Assembly: GCA_001515955.1 (NCBI GenBank)
Contig: LOES01000066.1
Location: 1-42,976, forward strand
Reading direction: 5' to 3'
Length of the DNA: 42,976 nt
DNA from: Clostridia bacterium BRH_c25
Lineage (GTDB): Bacteria; Bacillota_A; Clostridia; Lutisporales; Lutisporaceae
Part shown: positions 40,431-42,976 of the stretch, one piece after another
Numbering within the stretch: position 1 is the first letter of the stretch
Layout: the number at the start of each line of letters is the position of its first letter
Made by a program: the position numbers and the translations under genes
Notes under the pieces: generated by a model
Told to the model about the DNA's origin: nothing
Seen by the model: the letters and a program-made list of their open reading frames with translations, nothing else
The model's database searches: none

Positions 40431-41873
40431 ATGTACAATAACAAATTATTCAAGAGTAAGGTCCTAAGGAAAATCATCTGTGTAGCTATGGCAATATTCA
40501 TGCTGACGGCTGCAACGGCATGCGGAAGTGCAGCGGCGAGCAGCAGTAAAGAGAGCAGCCCAGAAAATAATACTCTAACCATTTCAGTAATAACAAAAGA
40601 CATGTATCTGGATGCAGCAGTAAAGAAATTTGAAGAGCAGCATCCCGGCATAACTATTGATGTAAAGGAATATACCTCCAACCCGCTGCCGGCAAGCGAT
40701 GGGAAAGGCACAATGGTAATGGTGGGGGAAAAATCAGAGGATGTTGAGAAGTACGCCAGTGCTATGAACACACAGCTGATGTCGGGCAAGGGACCTGATA
40801 TTATGCTGTTAAGCCCTCTCCCATATGAAAATTATATCGATAAAAACATATTGGCTAACTTAAGTGAAATGATGGAGTCCGACAAGAGCTTCGACATAAA
40901 TAAATACTATACGAATATACTTGATGCCATGAAGTATAATGGAAGCCTCTATGGCTTGCCCATAAGCGTAAGCCTTGATGTTATGGAGGCAAACAAGGCA
41001 CTGCTTGATGAATATAATATCAGAATCGATGATGGTAAATGGACCTGGGATGACTTTGAAAAGACAGCGGAAAGTATCCTGGAAAGCAGTAATAAAAGCG
41101 GTACACAGAGTATGTATGCCTTGTCGGGAATGGATGGCAGCATGCTTATATCTTCCCTTGTTTCGAAAAGCTTCAATAAATTCGTGGACAAAAGTGAAAA
41201 AACTGCCGGCTTTGATTCCGGAGAATTCATTAATCTCCTGAATCTAGCCAAATCCATGATTGATAAAGGTTATATAAATACCGATACTTCCCAGGGGAAA
41301 ATGGCCGACCTGGCCTCCAGGGGGAACACTGTATTCAGTGTCGACTCCATCAGATCATATATGGATATGATGATGGTTAATCAGATTTACAGTGATGGTG
41401 TGGAATTTCTGAAATATCCCGGGGATGGGCCCGATCAATCCTTCACTGCCAATACTTTGTATGGAATTAACAATAAATCCGGAAACATTGCCCTTGCATG
41501 GGAATTCCTCAAGTTTTTAGTTTCGGATGAGATGATGTCACAGCCATCTCTTGGGGGACTGCCGGTTAATCGGGATGCAGCTTTGATGGCTGCACAAAAT
41601 GCGGTTGATATGTCAAAGAAGGCCAGCGGTGGCGGGGGTAAAATGATGTTGAGCAAGAACGGGCAATCGGTTAGCATTAACAAGCCAATTACTCAGGAGG
41701 ACGTTGATATTGTACAGAACCTCCTTGGCGGCGCAAGCAAGTATACAAAAGTTGACCAGAAGGTATTATCAATCATTCAGGAAGAGACCAAAGCCTTCTT
41801 TGAAAGCCAAAAGTCAGCCGATGATACGGCAAAGACCATTCAGGACAGAGTAAACACTTATATAAACGAATAA
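40431..41873 (+). CDS. ABC transporter substrate-binding lipoprotein, second system
   Basis: A 480-residue SBP_bac_1-type protein. The signal peptide ends in a TAATAC lipobox with the lipid-anchored cysteine at residue 31, followed by a Ser/Ala/Lys-rich linker. The core shows GKGPDIMLLSPLPYENYIDKN, a variant of the usual 'GPDi..' segment, and NGSLYGLPISVSLDVMEANK. It should deliver a ligand to the sugar-type permeases at the operon start, or serve as a sensor with the two-component system. The ATG has AAGGAG 10 bases upstream, and 61 bases separate it from the MacB-like gene. A glycine-rich SGGGGKMM insertion lies near residues 400-408. A hairpin terminator follows. The ligand is not known. 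Confidence 0.9.
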   Translation: MYNNKLFKSKVLRKIICVAMAIFMLTAATACGSAAASSSKESSPENNTLTISVITKDMYLDAAVKKFEEQHPGITIDVKEYTSNPLPASDGKGTMVMVGEKSEDVEKYASAMNTQLMSGKGPDIMLLSPLPYENYIDKNILANLSEMMESDKSFDINKYYTNILDAMKYNGSLYGLPISVSLDVMEANKALLDEYNIRIDDGKWTWDDFEKTAESILESSNKSGTQSMYALSGMDGSMLISSLVSKSFNKFVDKSEKTAGFDSGEFINLLNLAKSMIDKGYINTDTSQGKMADLASRGNTVFSVDSIRSYMDMMMVNQIYSDGVEFLKYPGDGPDQSFTANTLYGINNKSGNIALAWEFLKFLVSDEMMSQPSLGGLPVNRDAALMAAQNAVDMSKKASGGGGKMMLSKNGQSVSINKPITQEDVDIVQNLLGGASKYTKVDQKVLSIIQEETKAFFESQKSADDTAKTIQDRVNTYINE

Positions 41874-41914
41874 GGAGAAATAGCAGCCTTTAAACCTGGA
41901 GCTCCTGTAGCTTT

Positions 41915-41949
41915 AAAGCACTGCATCCTATAAATGAATGCAGTGCTTT
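41915..41949. terminator. Hairpin terminator after the second ABC operon
   Basis: AAAGCACTGCAT and ATGCAGTGCTTT form a 12-bp perfect stem with an 11-base loop, then a T. It lies between convergent genes and probably works in both directions. Nearly identical arms occur at 13272-13306. Confidence 0.75.
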
Positions 41950-41963
41950 TCATGTGATTTTTG

Positions 41964-42575
41964 CTATAAATCCTTGGCCATTTCATCCAGTACTTCGGCA
42001 GTAGCATTGAGTTCCTCTATGGAAGCAGATACTTCTTGTGCTGCTGCTGCCTGTTCTTCGAATATAATATTTGTCTTGTCTATAATCTGTGTCATCTCAT
42101 GAGTCATATTTATTATAGCATCCACTATCTGCTTGATATTTTCAACTGCATCTTTACTATTGCTTGACATCTTCCTTATCTCTTGGGCAACAACTGAAAA
42201 ACCCCTGCCGGATTCTCCTGCCCTTGCAGCTTCTATAGCTGCATTTAATCCAAGCATATTAGTCTGACTTGCAATATCGGTTATAAACTTGAGGATATCT
42301 TCGGTATCTCTGGCCTTTGTCTGAAACTTGTGGCTTATTTCGAGCAGTGACTTGGTATAACAGCTAACGTCTTGTATGCCTGCCGCCATTTGATTTATTG
42401 AAGCCGATATCTGCTGAAGTGACGCAGATAAACCATCAGCCTGCTCCATAACCTTCATTTGCTTGTCCACACTTCTTCCTATGTTAATAGTACCTACAAT
42501 CTCACCATTACTATTTTTAATAGGAAAAAACGGCAGCAAGGAGAATATGGAGAGGACAATATTGAAAAGTATCAA
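41964..42575 (-). pseudogene. 5'-truncated methyl-accepting chemotaxis protein
   Basis: The frame encodes a chemoreceptor signalling domain, with the highly conserved tip [20 protein letters not shown] and [19 protein letters not shown], preceded by only the last strands of a PAS-like domain ([18 protein letters not shown]). In related soluble receptors about 100 more N-terminal residues complete that domain. Here the frame opens at a TTG (42575) without a ribosome binding site and the DNA beyond is non-coding AT-rich. No membrane segment or full sensor is left. I take it as a 5'-truncated relic; a short internally started signalling protein is possible. The intact signalling tip could still bind CheA/CheW if expressed. 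Confidence 0.65.
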
Positions 42576-42692
42576 AATGATACAAATATAATAATATGAG
42601 AAATTATGTTAATAAATAGTGCTAAATGAGATGGAATTCGTGCGAAATCAATCGAAACATGTAAAAATATAAGTAAAATGCATAAAAAACAA

Positions 42693-42721
42693 TTGTAAAA
42701 TGTACATGCTATTGTTATAAT
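42693..42721 (+). promoter_or_regulatory. Sigma-A promoter of the CyuA/YhaM-type gene
   Basis: TTGTAA and TATAAT with exactly 17 bases between, 55 bases before the start codon. The surrounding gap (42576-42776) holds nothing else that I see. Confidence 0.65.
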
Positions 42722-42776
42722 GAGAATACAGAAAATACTAAACAGTCTCATAATGATACAGCGGGGGCGAAGAAAA

Positions 42777-42976
42777 ATGGCATTAAGTACGAAGAAATAT
42801 CAAAATTATGTGAATATACTCAGGGAAGAATTGGTGCCGGCCTTGGGGTGCACCGAACCTATTGCAATCGCATATGCAGCGGCGAAGGCCCGCGAGGTTC
42901 TGGGCTTACTCCCGGACAAAATTGTCGTAGAATGCAGCGGCAACATTATCAAGAATGTAAAAGGAGTTATTGTCCC
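42777..42976 (+). CDS. L-cysteine desulfidase / serine dehydratase-alpha-like protein (CyuA/YhaM family), 3' end outside the window
   Basis: The first 66 codons are visible. [20 protein letters not shown] (23-42) is the family signature with the iron-sulfur cysteine in GCTEP, and [17 protein letters not shown] (54-70 region) is the next conserved stretch. In this family (UPF0597) YhaM/CyuA of enteric bacteria degrades L-cysteine to pyruvate, ammonia and sulfide, and archaeal homologues are cysteine desulfidases with a [4Fe-4S] cluster. Serine dehydratase-type activity is also possible. The ATG at 42777 has GGGGGCGA 6-8 bases upstream and a sigma-A promoter. The rest is beyond the window. Confidence 0.85.
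   Translation, partial: MALSTKKYQNYVNILREELVPALGCTEPIAIAYAAAKAREVLGLLPDKIVVECSGNIIKNVKGVIV

Noticed and set aside
1..42976. CRISPR array, tRNA, rRNA, prophage or complete insertion sequence
   Set aside because: No regularly spaced repeats, no cloverleaf-like sequence or rRNA stretch, and no transposase or integrase reading frame was recognised.

Overview
The window looks like a chromosome segment of an anaerobic, low-GC Gram-positive bacterium of class Clostridia. This rests on AT-rich intergenic DNA, strong GGAGG-type ribosome binding sites with frequent TTG/GTG starts, lipoprotein-anchored ABC binding proteins, permease operons without an ATPase gene, a sigma-54 activator and many hairpin terminators. 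The genus is not determined; an Acetivibrio/Ruminiclostridium-type organism is a guess.

Region 1 (1-6250, all minus strand): a cut-off C_GCAxxG_C_C redox-type protein, a large cyclic-nucleotide-binding-domain protein of unknown function, a small LysM protein, a sigma-54 activator without a sensory domain, a glutamine-synthetase-family ligase, and a decayed second copy of the activator upstream of the ligase.

Region 2 (6251-19030, mostly plus strand): an amino-acid/carboxylate metabolism island. A textbook -24/-12 promoter precedes two P-protein-like genes (gcvPA/gcvPB family, with altered active-site motifs and no H, T or L genes nearby), an AcoX-type NAD-kinase-fold protein, an APC permease and a short-chain dehydrogenase. 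After a terminator comes a sigma-A promoter with a structured leader of about 320 nt, then a Cat1/AarC-type CoA-transferase and a sodium:solute symporter. A 49-codon gene on the minus strand, a CMD-family protein lacking its CXXC, RidA, a MITE-like repeat and a YheO-type regulator that appears to start at CTG complete the island. My reading is import of an amino acid or amine, PLP-dependent conversion, gamma-glutamyl transfer, imine clean-up by RidA and CoA activation of a carboxylate product. The substrate is unknown.

Region 3 (19062-24164): a monocistronic glutamate synthase large subunit (gltB) on the minus strand with its own promoter, then about 600 bp of AT-rich non-coding DNA.

Region 4 (24165-33686): a seven-gene operon with two sugar-type ABC permeases, an amidohydrolase, a ROK repressor, an argininosuccinate-lyase-family enzyme, a ROK kinase and a lipoprotein binding protein. 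It looks like an uncharacterised uptake and degradation pathway. After its terminator lie remnants of an alcohol dehydrogenase and of a YcaO protein, then an intact iron-type alcohol dehydrogenase.

Region 5 (33685-41949): an OmpR-type response regulator and histidine kinase, divergent from an operon of two sugar-type permeases, an HlyD-like adaptor, a MacB-like membrane protein and a lipoprotein binding protein. No ATPase is encoded, so importer-like and exporter-like parts share one operon.

Region 6 (41964-42976): a 5'-truncated chemotaxis-receptor remnant and the start of a cysteine desulfidase/serine dehydratase-type (CyuA/YhaM) gene that leaves the window. I saw no rRNA, tRNA, CRISPR array or complete insertion sequence.
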